DNA of 64,000 nt from Nelumbo lutea (lineage: Eukaryota > Streptophyta > Magnoliopsida > Proteales > Nelumbonaceae), in NCBI GenBank assembly GCA_022828595.1, contig JAKGHH010000007.1:37820356-37884355 (forward strand). Reading direction: 5' to 3'. The position numbers were made by a program, and so were the translations under genes. Shown piece after piece: positions 22,261 to 34,526 of this stretch. The stretch's first letter is position 1, and the number at the start of each line of letters is the position of its first letter. The notes beneath the pieces were generated by a model. It worked only from the letters and a program-made list of their open reading frames with translations, had not been told where the DNA came from and made no database searches.

Positions 22261-24497
22261 GACTTGTAGGTTTAATCCTAGAATGCAGATCAAGGTCCAT
22301 TCACAGAAACATATTCCTATTGACACGTGATTGTATTTGAAACAGTTCTTTGATTCATAATAAAGGCAGCTTACATTTCCCTATTTGATCTTGAGGGCAT
22401 ACATTGTCCAACACTCTCACCAGTCGACTGATATATATAGGCTTCTTAAACTCAATACAACTACTATTCTGCACTTACTAAATGTGGGACAGAATTTAAA
22501 CATAATGGCATATCTGAAATGACATTAAACACCCCTGTGCTTCATAACACTTCAAAAGGATTCAAGAGTACCAGTCAAACTAGATCTGTCACATAGATAT
22601 AAATGGAGTTTTTTAATGGCCTTTATTTTGATCTCTTACCAAGGCTTCAATTCAGATCATTGATTTAGAATTTTAGATGCATGTTGGAATCCATTGAATT
22701 TAGAAGAAGGGTCACTTAGATACCAAAGCTGCTCATGTGTTGCATTTACTTCTGTTTAAAAGGTGTGCCTAAACAATAACCAGATGTGTACATTACTTGG
22801 GTAGTTGGGTTCACTTTTATTATCTTACTTGGCTAATGACAACAAAAAGCTCTTACATAAGGTGCCAATAAAAAGCCTTTATGCCTGATTATAAAGCTTA
22901 TGATAGTAATTACTGAATGATCTATATGCTGCATTATTTGCCAGGTGCCAGCAGAAAAGGATGTTGTTCAGTATTATCTTGTGTTCTATTCCACTTTACA
23001 TGACTTAAACATTGTTGAAACTATTTGTGTGGTGCAGCTGATGCTAAGTGTTTTCTGTGCAGGATGAAAAAGCTGGTTTTTTTTTGTCTCCTGTCTTTCA
23101 CCATATCTCCTATTTGATTCATTTATTAACATATTAATTAGATACTGCTTATCCAACAAAAGGCTCTTATTCCTAGTTACTTCTTTTTCTGGGAAAAATA
23201 TTATTTGATCCTGAAAATGCTTTTCTAGGTGAAAGCTCACCCTGTTAATGGCATTGGTAAGAAGGCGAAGGATCCAATTTTTGGACTTACAATGGGTGCT
23301 GGTTCTCAGGCTTCGTCAGATGTTTTTAGGTGAATTTAGAATCCTATGCATTAGGAAGCTACTGAATTATTTAGAGTTATATTTGGGAAATTTGAGATTT
23401 AGGTCTTCATAATATGCATAAATTGAAAATGGATGTCTTGTAGATTATTGATTGAAAATCCTCTATATACTTGATTTTGTGCAATAGATGGTTTTGCGTT
23501 GAAAGTGGAAATGCTGATAATCCTTCAGTTATACTTATTCATGGTTTTCCAATCACAGGTGAGAATCTTTTTGGGGTTGTTCTTGGTTTCTTATGAATTC
23601 AAGAGGATATATTTTTCCTTTATTTTATTATAGATGGTTCTTCCGTATTTGCACAATGTCTCTGATTTATCCATTTTCAGCTATCAAGAAGCATAATGTT
23701 GATGTATTAGTCCTTGTAGGAAAGATTGCATATGCATCCAACTTCCCTCATTCTTTATACTTTCAATTTTCTAAAATAACCTAGCAAATCATGTCATGAT
23801 TTATTAATGCATCCCATCCCCCCGCCCCAAATAAAAAAATAAGAAAAAAAATAAATAAGAACTATAATTATTGCTTTTTATGAGTGGTTGGATGTCTCCA
23901 CCAGTATGCATTTCATTTGATCAACTGTGAAGATTCAAATTGTTCTGAACATTATGAAATACAGATATTAATTGTGCTACACATTTGCTCATGGGTTATT
24001 CTATAAACTAAGTTTAGCTCTAGTTATTTCCACATTGGGTACACACTTGACATAGTTATTCCTACAGGTTTTTCATTGTTCTCAAACCACAGTAACATTT
24101 TTATTTTTTTTTCTCATTATGTTTTCAACTTCAATTGTTAATCCTATTTTTAACTTTACATTTGGACTATTTAAATCAATTTTATTAAGACAAATATGAA
24201 GTTTTGATTGAATTGGGCTTGATGGAGGGAATAAGTTGCATAAATATATATTATGTCTTTCTGATACTTACAGGCATATTCATATCGCAAAGCTCTTCCT
24301 GTACTCTCAAAAGAATACCATGCCATTGCTTTTGATTGGCTAGGTAGGTCCAAATTATAGTTCATCTGACTAGTTAGCTCTACAAGTTCTTATATTACTA
24401 TATATATTTTTTTGTTTTTCTTTTGGGTGTACTTCTTTTATGAAGAATTTTATCAATCAGTTGCACTGTATTCTGTTTTCGTTTCAGCCGCTTTTGC

Positions 24498-24720
24498 CTG
24501 GTAGATAAGAAATTATTGTCAATAATGAAAGCAATGAAAAAAATGGATGTAAAAAATTGCAAATGAGTGAAGAAATAGGACTATTGTAGATAAGAAATAG
24601 GACTAGTAGATAAGAAATTATTGTCAATAATGAAAGCAATATATTATTTGATAACAGAACATTTTTAAGATAAGGCCCTTGATAGAGTGGAATGAAGAAA
24701 TAGGACTATTGTAGCTAACC
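24498..24720. repeat. Local duplications after the hydrolase exons
   Basis: GATAAGAAATTATTGTCAAT followed by AATGAAAGCAAT occurs twice (about 24503 and 24608), and GAAATAGGACTATTGTAG occurs near 24575 and 24698. The duplications fill the stretch where the next hydrolase exon would be expected. Confidence 0.8.
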
Positions 24721-24829
24721 TTTAAGTATTTGGGATAAGGTTTGGGTGTGTTTTTTTAACCAGTAGGAAAAATTATTTATTAAATTAGTTATAGATGAGA
24801 TTAGTACAAACTTATAGATGAGAGTTGCC

Positions 24830-26400
24830 ATCTTGCAACTCTCTAGAGATAAATGGCAACTGTTTTCAGTTGAACATGTTGGGCTTGCCTTTCAATCTTT
24901 GGCAGTGGAGCATACTTGAGCAGATAGTGATGGCGATGGGAGGTACACTGCTTTTGTTTAACAAACATGATCTCAGAGCGGTATGCCTGAAAATTGCTGG
25001 AGTCAAGCCAGAGTTGATTCCGAGATACTTCATGCTGCATGCCGTAGGTCTATGGAACAGAGTTGGGGTGGCCTCGGAAGTGGAGGCGATGCTCTGGTTA
25101 GGGAAGACGAAGGAGAATTGATGGCGAGGCATGGGTGAATGAGTACAGTGAAGTGGAAACTGATGTGGAAGCAGGAAAGGTTGCAGAGAGGATTTTGGGT
25201 GACACGCTTCAAATTCCAGACTTGATTGCAGGAAGAGAATGGGGAATAAAAGCGGTTAATGAGGAAAGAAATTTGCATGGGGAAAGAGGCTCACATGGGG
25301 AAGTTTACACCGAAAGGGGCTAAGGCCTTGTTTGATGATTAAGTGGTTGTTAAAAGAAGTACTTGTTGCACAAATACTTCTTAGAAGTACTTATTTTAAC
25401 CACTTTAAGGTTGTTTGGTAAACCCATTTGCTAATCACTTATTATGTTTTTAAGCACTTATTGGGGTGGAATGTTTGGTAAGCTACTTTCCCCATAAGTG
25501 CTTATATTGACAAAAATGACAATTTTATCCCTCACCTCAATGAGAAGAATATCTTAAAAAAATAGAGAAAGAAAGTGGAAAAATGACAGGTCCGCTCGCC
25601 ACTTTTCCTCACTGCCGCATCGTCGCCGGTGGACCTATAACTGGGTGTGCCGCCACCTGGTTCGAATGAGAGATAGAGGTATAATCCTCGCACAGGGGTA
25701 TTTTACGGTATTATTAAGAAAATACTAGGGGACTGGTTCGTTCCATTTTATTGGAGTACTACTTCAAAAAGTGTTGAAAAAAAAGCCAACTTCAGGTCAC
25801 TTTTTTAAGGAGTACTTTTAACTTCTCCACCTTTTTACCAAACACATAAAACCACTTAATAAACCACTTAATGTGTGGTCCCAGCTCTTAAAAGAAGTAC
25901 TTGTTAAAAGAAGTACTTCTTATAAGTAAAATCAAACAGGGGCTAAATCGGTCAGTGGGTGGGGTCCATTGCTTAAAGAGAAGAGATTTGAAAAGAATTT
26001 AGCTGAATCGGATGGTCTGCCAGCGGTTCAAAAGAGTCACTTGTCGGGGTCTAGAAACTCACTCGTGTAGCCTCACACTAGTGAATCAGTCTGTTTGCTT
26101 GGGCCCTTTTGATAAACTTTTTCTTGCAGCAGTGGGAGTCTGCTCAAATAACCTTTTGGTCATCTCTCCGTGGGTCTCTTCCCCAATGCTTTACAAGAGT
26201 AGGACCTAGCAAGGCCAATCAAAGTAGCCATGCGAGATTAGATGGATTCATCATCTTAGAAACCAATCATGGCCGAGTGGCTAAGGAGCATGGTGTACGC
26301 TATTCACCACTCGGCAATACCTTTAAACTGAGGTTCTATGACTGTAGAGACCGTTGTTAATGCCAAAAAGAAATGTCAAAAGGAAGCATCAAGGTTGGCG
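24830..26400 (+). pseudogene. LINE ORF1-like (DUF4283-type) remnant
   Basis: Reading at 24880-25060 gives LGLPFNLWQWSILEQI and AVCLKIAGVKPELIP, with the LPxxLW...I pattern of the DUF4283 domain in plant LINE ORF1 proteins. Hydrophilic coding-like sequence continues at 25130-25320 and 25945-26250, split by the Harbinger-type MITE. Several stops are present. I rely on one short motif, so the assignment is tentative. Confidence 0.4.
25324..25943. mobile_element. PIF/Harbinger-type MITE, 620 bp
   Basis: The ends are GGCCTTGTTTGAT and ATCAAACAGGGGC, flanked by TAA on both sides (25321-25323, 25944-25946), the 3-bp target typical of Harbinger/Tourist elements. The interior repeats AAGTACTT and CACTTA words in both orientations. 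There is no coding potential. Confidence 0.75.
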
Positions 26401-27013
26401 AATATCAAAGAGATTGAATGGCAGCGAAGGAGATTCAGTTAAGGGAGAAAAGTAAGTTGGCGCAAGGATAAAGTGTTCATGAGGGCTATATCAGACCAAA
26501 GATTAAAAGGAGATGGAACGGGTCCAATAGGAAGAGAGGATTTTGCACAAAGGTCCAAGAAGGAAAGATGAGGTCTGAGATAGGTCGGTCGCCTAGAGTC
26601 GATATGACAAGAAAATAGTAATGGTATACGAGGCGATTGTAGAGTGAGTTAAACTCAAGGGGTTTGCGAAGAACAGGAACACACTCCTCCGCATTGAAAT
26701 GGCGATGCAGTAGAGACATCCTTTTCAAGGAATTAGGGATCCCGACAGGGCATTCTTTGGTTCTTTCCCCAATTACACCCGGGGTGTATAGAGCTGACAC
26801 CCCTTGAGATCGGGTGTGATCTTGGCAGAACCAGGGTCGACTTGGCCATTCACAAAGAAAAAGTCAGTGCTAAGGATCTAGTTGTTATACTTCTGAGGAA
26901 AGAGATTCTTAAATTTTCAGGATGGGATTTGAGGAGCGGGGTTGATAGAGTTGGTGGGAGAAGCTTGAAGTGGAAAGGAAAACATGTCGACAAGGAAGGA
27001 AATTTATCAAAGA

Positions 27014-27113
27014 NNNNNNNNNNNNNNNNNNNNNNNNNNNNNNNNNNNNNNNNNNNNNNNNNNNNNNNNNNNNNNNNNNNNNNNNNNNNNNNNNNNNNNN
27101 NNNNNNNNNNNNN
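27014..27113. other. Assembly gap (100 N)
   Basis: Exactly 100 undetermined bases. The round number suggests a placeholder of unknown true size. The sequences on either side do not obviously continue each other. Confidence 1.
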
Positions 27114-27599
27114 CTTAATACTGACCCTGTAGTCAGAGCCCATTGGACAGAAGACACGCAACTTAGGCCCAGAAACGCTGGAGGGCGGTCAACGAGGAGG
27201 TCGGAATAAGCTCCTCATCACGAGACTTATAACAGGGCTGCGGGGAAGTTCACTACCCGAGGCTGGGTCAGCCCAAACCAGTGCCTAGTAAAAAAGGCAA
27301 ACGGCTAAGTGGCGCATGTCGGTCGACTACACTAAGCTGTAACGTAACCTGCCCGAAAGAATTTCGCTATCCCCTCCCCAGAATTGACCGCCTATTGGAC
27401 GGCCGACACAGGACATGAGTTGCTATAAGCTTCTTGTGTAACGCATAGTAGAGAAGTCGGAGTACAACCAAATCATGCGATGGACCAGTCTGATGAGAAA
27501 AATAACCAGACTTCATAATGCAAGTTCGTGGCGGGGGACCTGGTATCTAGCTATATGAGTCATGTCAGCTTTCAGAAGTGAAAGAATGCTGGGGCGCGA

Positions 27600-28456
27600 C
27601 CGTGTTCCAAAGACCTGTGTTAAGCTGTTTCAGCCCTTAATTGGCATGAAGATAGAATGTTATGTAGACGACATGGTCGTCAAGATAGTTTTCGCATGAA
27701 TTAATACAAGACCTAGATTCTGTCTTCCAAATTCTGCGTCAATTTAGCATGAAACTAAAGCCAAACAAGTGTGCCTTCGGAGTCACCTCGGGTAAGTTCC
27801 TAGGGTACATCGTCAACCGGCGCGGTATTGAGGCCAACCCGGACAAGATAAAGGCTGTCCTAGATATGAGACCACCCCAAAAAGTAAAAGAGGTTCAGAG
27901 GCTAAATGGCCGCATAGCCGCTCTGAGCCGCTTCATGTCCAAATTGGCAGAGCACTGCCTACCTTTCTTTAAAGCAATTAAAGGCAAAGGGTTCGAATGA
28001 ACCCGAGACTGCCAGCTCGCGTTCGACGAGCTAAAGAACTACCTCGCTAGTGTGCCGGTCTTAACCAGGCCCGAGGAGGGCGAGGTCTTGGAACTGTACA
28101 TCTCGGCAAGCGACAAGGTGGTCAATTTGGTACTAATAAAAGAAGTAGATCGGGCCCAACGACCCATCTATTATGTTAGTAAAATTTTGTAGGGAGCAGA
28201 GGCGAGATACCCATAGATAGAAAAACTGACATACGCATTGATAATTGCAGCTCGGAAACTCCACCATATTTCCAGGCTCACACTGTCATCGTCATGACTG
28301 ACAAACCTCTGAGACAAGTCTTACTCAAGCCCGAGGTTTCCGGTCGGCTGATGAAGTGGGCCATTGAACTCAGCGAGTACGACCTCCAGTATAAGCCACG
28401 AACTGCTATTAAGGCCCAAGCCTTGGCAGATTTCATCGCCGAGTGCACGTTCAACT
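27600..28456 (+). pseudogene. Gypsy reverse transcriptase C-terminal part and RNase H
   Basis: 27661-27684 reads YVDDMVVK, the catalytic box. 27749-28000 reads MKLKPNKCAFGV...KFLGYIVNRRGIE, the conserved end of the polymerase. The RNase H-like part follows, with LAFDELKNYL, RPIYYVSKIL and LMKWAIELSEYDLQYKPR up to ADFIAEC. Frameshifts occur after 27684 and near 28240, and there are stops at about 28190 and 28217. Confidence 0.9.
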
Positions 28457-28559
28457 AAAAGTCCCTAGGCCGGTTGTAGCCCAAGATCCCAGCTGTTCGG
28501 GTGAGGCCCGGAAGCTCCTTAGGAACCAATAGAGTCTGAACCCGTGAAAAATATAGCAG

Positions 28560-29005
28560 CCAGGGTTGGCATCTCTCATATCGTTAGGCCAACACACGAA
28601 GCTGGGATGAGGAGTCCTTGGATCCTTCACAATAGATGGCTCCATCGAACCAACAGCCACCGCCGGCACAACCCGCGGGGGCTGGAATAGCCCTGCGCGG
28701 CCCGGGTGGCACAAAATTGGAATACACGCTACGCTTTGAGTTCGCGGCATCCAACAATGAGGCAGAGTTTGCGGCCCTAGTGCAAAAGGTAAGAGCAAAA
28801 CACATAGTTATCTACAGTGATTCCCAGCTTGTGGTCAACCAGGTTACGGACAAATACGAAGCACGCGAACTAACTATGATCACCTACTTGGAAAAGGTAA
28901 AGGAGGCTCTGCTCAACTTCCAATAACACTTCATCAAGCAAATCCCGAGGTCAGAGAACACTGAGGCCGACGCCCTGTCCTGGTTAGCCAACATCAGTCA
29001 CAACG
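28560..29005 (+). pseudogene. Second (archaeal-type) RNase H of a Tat element
   Basis: The reading gives LEYTLRFEFAASNNEAEFAAL (Glu), then HIVIYSDSQLVVNQV (Asp) and SENTEADALS (Asp), the usual aRNH signature of Tat retrotransposons. The N-terminal portion is out of frame and TAA replaces a codon after NFQ (28924-28926). Confidence 0.85.
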
Positions 29006-29007
29006 CC

Positions 29008-30330
29008 ATGAGAACCGTGTACATAGAGGACTTACCTCGGCCTAGCATTCTCAGTGGGGTAGAGGAGGTCGCTCCTGTCCTTGAAGCAGAGCCGAGCTGG
29101 ATCGACCCACTCACGAGCTTCTTGCTAGATGGGACCCTCCCTACGGACCGTAATGCAGCCAGAATGGTGCAGCGTCAGGCAGCCAAATATGTCATAATAG
29201 ACGAACGGCTGTACCGACAGTCCTACACGCTCCCCTACCTACGTTGCTTGCGACCTGCTGAAGCCGAGCTCGTACTCCGCGACATTCATGAAGGTCTGTG
29301 CGGCGGATAATTGGGAGGTAGGGCCCTCACCCAAAAGGCACTTCGACAAGGGTACTACTGACCAACGATGAAGGCAGAGGCCAATGAGCTCGTTAACAAA
29401 TGTGGCAAGGGTCAGAAGCATGCCAATATCCACCATCAACCCACCACCAATCTCAAGTATCTCACTAGTCCATTGCCCTTCGCACAATGGGGCATCAACC
29501 TCCTGGGGCCATTCCCGCCAGCAAAATAGGTGGGAGGAAGTTCCTAGTAGTGGCAGTAGATTACCTCACAAAGTGGGTAGAAGCTGAACCTCTCGCAACA
29601 GTCATAGCTCAAAACGTACAGAACTTCTTTTGGAAGAACATAGTATATCGCTTCGAGTTACCTCAGGTACTGATCTCCGACAATGGCAAGCAGTTTGAGG
29701 ACATCAAGTTTCAGGAATGGTGCCAAGATATGGGGATTTGGCAGAACTTCACATCGGTCGCGCACCCGCAGGCAAACGGTCAAACAGAAGTAATGAACAT
29801 AGCTATCCTCCGCGGACTGAAAGCGTGACTAAACCGAGCTAAAGGGTTGTAAGCAGACGAGCTACCAAGTGTTCTATGGGTTCACCGAACTATGGGAAAA
29901 ACTGCTATGGGAGAAACCCCCTTTAACCTCACCTACGGCACTGAAGCGGTAATCCCGGCTGAGATCGAAGTACCTACACTACGACTAGAAACATATGGTG
30001 ATCAGAAAAATGGAGATGAGCTACGCACCAACCTCGACCTATTGGACGAGGTAAGAGACCTCGTGTACATCCAAATCGCAGTTTACCATCAAAGAGTAGC
30101 TCAGTACTACAATGCCAGAGTAAAAAAGCAGAACTTCCGCGTCGGTGACTTGGTTCTCCGTAAGATAATGGCACCCGAGCCCAGCATGGGCAAACTTGGA
30201 CCGAACCGGGAAGGGCGCTACCGAGTAAAGAGGGCGCTCAGGGGAGCATACGAGCTCGAAACATTAGAGGGCAAACAAGTACCCCGAGCATGAAACGTCG
30301 TTAACTTAAGACGATACTACCTATAAATTA
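29008..30330 (+). pseudogene. Gypsy integrase
   Basis: The zinc-binding region is at 29215-29440, with YLRCLRPAEAELVLRDIHEG and NKCGKGQKHA, where the second Cys of the CX2C pair is Gly. The core follows at 29545-29830, with VVAVDYLTKWVEAEPL (first Asp), VLISDNGKQF (second Asp) and HPQANGQTEVMN (Glu). The C-terminal part at 29892-30293 has GETPFNLTYGTEAVIP and NFRVGDLVLRK. Stops occur at about 29308, 29527, 29826 and 29851. No chromodomain is seen, as expected for Tat. Confidence 0.9.
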
Positions 30331-30582
30331 CCAAGCGAAGTGGACTAAGAGTCGCTATTAGAGCCTAAGGGTTAGAATGACGAGCTAACAAGGACCTCGG
30401 CATCTCATTATCAGAAGCATATGGCCAGTTCGGCAATATAGTCAGCTCGGGAAAAAGAGGGTGACAACAACTTGGTCAAAAGAACATTTCATTACAAAAT
30501 ACTCTGTTTACATTTCAAAAATAAAAAAAATAAAAAAATAAAAAAATAATACTCTGTTTATATTCCAAACAGTCCGACAATC

Positions 30583-32430
30583 TCAGTCCTCACCCTCGGA
30601 AGGCACGTCGACGATACCCGAGGGTCCTGCCTCATCCTCGGAATCCGGTTCACCATCAGCCGCGTTGGCCATCTCCTGAGTAATGCACGAAGTAGTTATG
30701 GCACTGATGTCGAGCTCGGGGTGCGTATTCCTGATCATCCACCGGCTGAGTTTAAAACTCCTTCTGTATGAGCCCACCATCAGGTCGTCAAAGCGCGGCA
30801 AGGCGATATAGTCTTCAACGGCCTTCTTCTTGGCATCCTCGATGCCCTGAGAAAAGATCTGTCTTCTCCCTAATATCCTCTTGAAGGTATTCAACCTGAT
30901 GCTGCAAGTCCAGCCTCAGGTCCGCCATATGCTTCACCACCACTCCCATGGCCTCGGTGTCTTCCTGAGACCTCGCCAGCCTGACCTGTGCAGCACGAGA
31001 AGCCACTTCGGTAGCGTGAGAAGCCGCTTCGGCAGCGCGGAAAGCCTCTTCAGCAACTCGTGCCCGCCTCGAGCTCCTCTCCGCTTGGGCCGCTAAGGCA
31101 TGGATGGAGGAGTTCACCTACCAAAAGGAAAAATAACGAGAATGAGCAACAATGAGAAAGGTAATGATAAGGAGTCCAATAAGAAGTCGCTGACTTACAA
31201 CCATGGCATGAGAGGCAGCACACCCGACTATATGGTTCAGAGGAAGCTTGGTCCAAGCCGCGACATCCTTGGGGTAAATGGCCTCCCTACTTTTTTGAAG
31301 AGTATGGTTCGACGACAACACACTCCTGAACTCGCCTTGGCCTCCATATAAGCAGCCTCGGCGTAAGGGGCCCCTGTTGCTTCTTGTACAAGAGGGGCCA
31401 TCTCGGGCTCCCTGGGCGGATCCGCTGGTGGGTAGCCTGACACCTCGGGCTCCGCATCTTGGGGCAATTCGACACGAGTCCGTTTGGCAACTCGCTTCCT
31501 CCTCTTCATGGCATGAAACAGGTTCCCACCACGAGTCTTCTCTACGTCCATCACACCTGCACAAAGAGCTCGACATCAAAATAACAAAAGAACGGAAAGC
31601 AAAACAAAAGGCAAGCCTCTGAGCAAGGAACCTACCCAAACTCAGGCCGGCCTGGATGAGCTTGGCCTTCGTCAGATAATGGTGGCATTTTAGCCCAAGC
31701 CAGGCTCATTCCCGGAGGCCCTTCGCCGTCTCCCTATCTAATGTAACACCAACATCGGGGGCAGTCATCCCCCACCTGGTTTGGAACGACCACCCCATTG
31801 TACTTTGCACCCCGAAGTAGTACCGTTTCCACGCTGGGAACTTGTTGGGAAGATCGTGTAAAAGATTGAAACCCGGGTGAGGAGAAATGTAGTACGCCCG
31901 CCTATGCCCAGGAAGGGGACCCGCTTGCTTCTTAAGCATTAGAGTGGAGGAAAAGATCTCAAGGTCTAAAGGCAAAATTTGTTCGTAGAAGAGGGAAATA
32001 GTCCTAACCAAATTTCGGATAGAATTCGGGTGGAGCTGACCAACGGTAACACCGAAGTGGTTCATAATCTCGACGATGAGGGGGTGGAAAGGTAGGTGCA
32101 ACCCAGCGGTGAGCTGCTCCTAGAATATCACGATCTCATCAAGACCGTGTTCCCAAGGGAAGTCGCCCGAGGGTATAAAGTAGGTATACTCCCTAGGCAG
32201 GTTAAACTGGGTGATAAGGGAGTAAAGCCCCTCAGGAATCATGGTTGAGGGCCCAAACTACCTGAGGCGACTCGGCCTACGGGTTCGAACTCTTCCTCGA
32301 GCTCCTCCTCGAGCTCTACCTCGAGTTCACTAAGGCTATCGAGGGTTGCAGCTCGGATCGTGGAACCTACATCTAACCCCCTCGAAGAACTGTCTGACCT
32401 ATCTGAGCTAGACATCGAGAAGAAAAGAAT
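30583..32430 (-). pseudogene. Antisense extra ORF of the Tat element (putative 'gypsy type transposon' domain)
   Basis: It reads opposite to pol, between integrase and the 3' LTR. It begins about 32415 with a Ser/Asp-rich start (MSSSDRSDSSSRG) and a Glu-rich stretch. A frameshift leads to LPREYTYFIPSGD (about 32190) and an in-frame TAG near 32120. Then come LHLPFHPLIVEIMNHFGV, GQLHPNSIRNLVRTI and RRAYYISPHPGFNLL (32100-31850). This pattern belongs to the plant Transposase_28/'putative gypsy type transposon' family. Below 31640 it becomes Arg/Lys- and Ala-rich (RRKRVAKRTRVELP), then an Ala/Arg coiled-coil-like segment (31117-30890) and an acidic C terminus. Such antisense ORFs are known in Tat elements; the function is unknown. 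Confidence 0.7.
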
Positions 32431-33000
32431 ACCAGGAAGAAAGCACCAACTCACCCGAAAAAAACAAATGGACTACGGAAGGTTGACGCGAGCTAAAAGA
32501 CTTGGACACGAGCTGGAACTTGGACGTGAGCTCAAGAAGCAAATGCATGAGAATGGCAATGGAAAGCGACTGGGAGTCCCCCACCATTTATACCCACGGT
32601 GATCGAAAACCGACGATTCTGATCGAGGCAAATCCAACGGCCCACGATCAAGCTAACCGCACGCCTCCTAAGACCAAGGCGTGACTGGTCGCACGTCTTT
32701 TGAAACTGAAGCAGCACCGGCACACGTCTCCCCACATTAAAGGCAGCAATGACACATTTTTCAAATTTGAAATAATGCCCGTTGTCACATCTTCCAACCG
32801 CGCATTTTTTAAATTTTGAAATAACGCACGTTGTCACGTCTCTCAACATTTAAAGATGGACTAGCGCGTCCCCTGACTTTTTTGGCGCTCGAGAAACCCG
32901 AAGATCTCCTGACGAACGCCTATCAGTAAACTGGTTCGAAGTACGGGTCAAATCCACCCGCCACCTCGCAAACTCCCCATGCCAGGGCAAGCCCTTTAGC

Positions 33001-33019
33001 GCGAGGAGTGGGGGGCAAT
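33001..33019 (+). other. Polypurine tract of the Tat Gypsy element
   Basis: GCGAGGAGTGGGGGGCAAT directly precedes the LTR start TGATGAAGG. Confidence 0.75.
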
Positions 33020-33777
33020 TGATGAAGGAAGATTTGGCCTGACCTCTTGACCACCCAACACGTGGCAAAAGCAACAGCTTGGCACGACAGTACGCTCAAG
33101 GCACGAGCTCCGAGAGGAGGAACTAGTAGTTTGAGCTCCCCAAAAGGAGCCCAAACTCCCCCTTTGACCCCAAGCCTTATGAGGAGCACAAGGGGCAAAA
33201 ACTTGAACTAGCCCGCCCCAGGGCAATTTGGGCCACACCTCTACCCGAACTCAAGACTTCACCTCCACACCACTCCAGTACTTCGGCTCCAGGCCGTTGA
33301 ACTGAACAATCATACCTGACACCAAAGGAGTCCGTATCCTGAGGCGGCGTACCTGATTGACTTAGGATCTGACGCTTGACAACCGCACTTCAACGGCCAC
33401 CTGCCACTGCCACCGCTACCTCTAGTCACAGAGACAGCTCCGACAAAGAGAGCAGTGGCGGTTGTCTGCCCCAGCAGATGTGATGACACCCGAACTGGCA
33501 GAAGTGCAAAGGTAATGATACCCGACCTGACAAGAGCTTGGGAGTGAGTGCGCGAAGTGGTTATAAAAGGATCTCTTCCCCCCAAGAAGGAGGTATGTGA
33601 ACTTTGTGCCATCTGGTTTATTATCTTGCCTTTGAGAAGATGCTAATTTGAGCTTCAGAGCACTCTCACCGGGTCCCTCCCCGGAGATAAACGCTTTCTT
33701 CCCCATTTCAGGCACCTTCTGCTCTAGCCAAAGGCAAGATCGTTGACAGCTAGGACCGGCCGGATTACGCACCATCC
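33020..33777 (+). repeat. 3' LTR of the Tat Gypsy element
   Basis: It starts TGATGAAGGAAGATTTGGCC. It resembles the solo LTR at 46401 (TGATGAGGGGTGATTTGGCC) and the minus-strand solo LTR ending at 54376 (TGAGGAAGGGTGATTTGGCG). A TATAAAAGG box lies at about 33556. The end GATTACGCACCATCC corresponds to GATTGCGCACTATCA and GATCGCGCTACATCA in the relatives; its terminal CA has decayed. Confidence 0.75.
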
Positions 33778-33920
33778 CTAACTAAATTATATGTAGATAT
33801 ATTAATACATTTATAATAATTAATTATACATATAATTTTCCTAAGTTTAAATTAATTAAGTAATAACCTATTTTGTTTTTTACATTAATTAAATACTTTA
33901 ATTTAATTTTATATCTAATC

Positions 33921-33921
33921 A

Positions 33922-33953
<32 letters not shown>
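33921..33953. repeat. (ATT)n microsatellite
   Basis: About eleven ATT units just outside the Gypsy 3' LTR. Confidence 0.9.
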
Positions 33954-33955
<2 letters not shown>

Positions 33956-34355
33956 CAATAATTAATATTATTTTATTTTAATTCTCAAACAGGTCTAAAT
34001 TAAACTAACCAACACGGAATGGCATACAATGGCTCTCATAACCATTGAATTAGGGTAAAACACCATCAAGAGATCTAAGCCGGCTTTGCTCTATTTCTAA
34101 CATGTTTTAAATGGCTTGGGCCGGTTTTTTTTTTTTCTTTATTTTTTTCCTTTTTCAATAAATAACTTGGATCATAGCTCCAGCTTTACCCAAATATACA
34201 CTGGACAAACGGTATGTCAAAATGCCACTGGAAAACTGAACTAAAAAGCACAATACCATCTCCATGTAACTTAATTTCTGAATTAAACAGATCAAGATTT
34301 TCAAACCATTGTTGACTTGAACAGTCGCACTGCTTGGCCTGGAGGAGACTGAATC

Positions 34356-34526
34356 AGCCCTCAAGAAGACTGCCCCCCACAACATCCTACAGCACGTCCA
34401 CTGTATATTGAAAATATTTCCGGAGAATGATATCATCATTCTTGGTATTATCATCAAGAGATGTTTCAATGCACACTAATAATATGCTGTGGTGGGACAT
34501 TTTGAGGGATAATCTTGTGGGGGACT
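34356..34526. mobile_element. Foldback MITE family A, copy 2 (171 bp)
   Basis: Same length as copy 1 at 10453-10623, with the CCCCCCACAACATCC and TATTGAAAATATTTCC words conserved. It ends GTGGGGGACT. It is somewhat more diverged than copy 1. Confidence 0.75.

Larger units (their letters stand above)
12867..24343 (+). pseudogene. Alpha/beta-hydrolase family protein (plastid-type), 5' exons only, frameshifted
   Basis: Six exons fit GT-AG rules: 12867-13028, 13114-13168, 13254-13309, 23229-23329, 23488-23558, 24274-24343. Exon 1 encodes a Ser/Arg-rich, acid-poor N terminus like a chloroplast transit peptide. Exons 3-4 encode SPSDEWFKKGKM then AKDPIFGL, and exon 5 VILIHGFP, the oxyanion-region motif of alpha/beta hydrolases. 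Exon 6 encodes KEYHAIAFDWLG. The start ATG-ATG at 12867 begins the only frame that splices correctly through exon 4. Exon 5 ends one base out of phase with exon 6, apparently from one extra A before its donor at 23558. No exon with the expected following segment, nucleophile Ser or catalytic His is found downstream to 27 kb. Intron 3 is 9.9 kb because of nested retrotransposons. I judge it a truncated pseudogene. A missed distant 3' half beyond the gap is possible but unlikely. Confidence 0.75.
27114..33777 (+). mobile_element. Ty3/Gypsy element of the Tat lineage, 5' part lost
   Basis: Domain order on the plus strand is reverse transcriptase, RNase H, a second archaeal-type RNase H, integrase, then an untranslated stretch with an antisense ORF, a polypurine tract and a 3' LTR. 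A second RNase H before integrase is the hallmark of plant Tat elements. Coding frames carry many stops. GC content is clearly above the flanks. Gag, protease, the 5' LTR and most of the reverse transcriptase are missing, partly hidden by the N gap. Confidence 0.85.

Noticed and set aside
22944..23018. Possible extra hydrolase exon after TTTGCCAG
   Set aside because: No donor site follows in phase, and exon 3 joins exon 4 at 23229 perfectly in frame without it.
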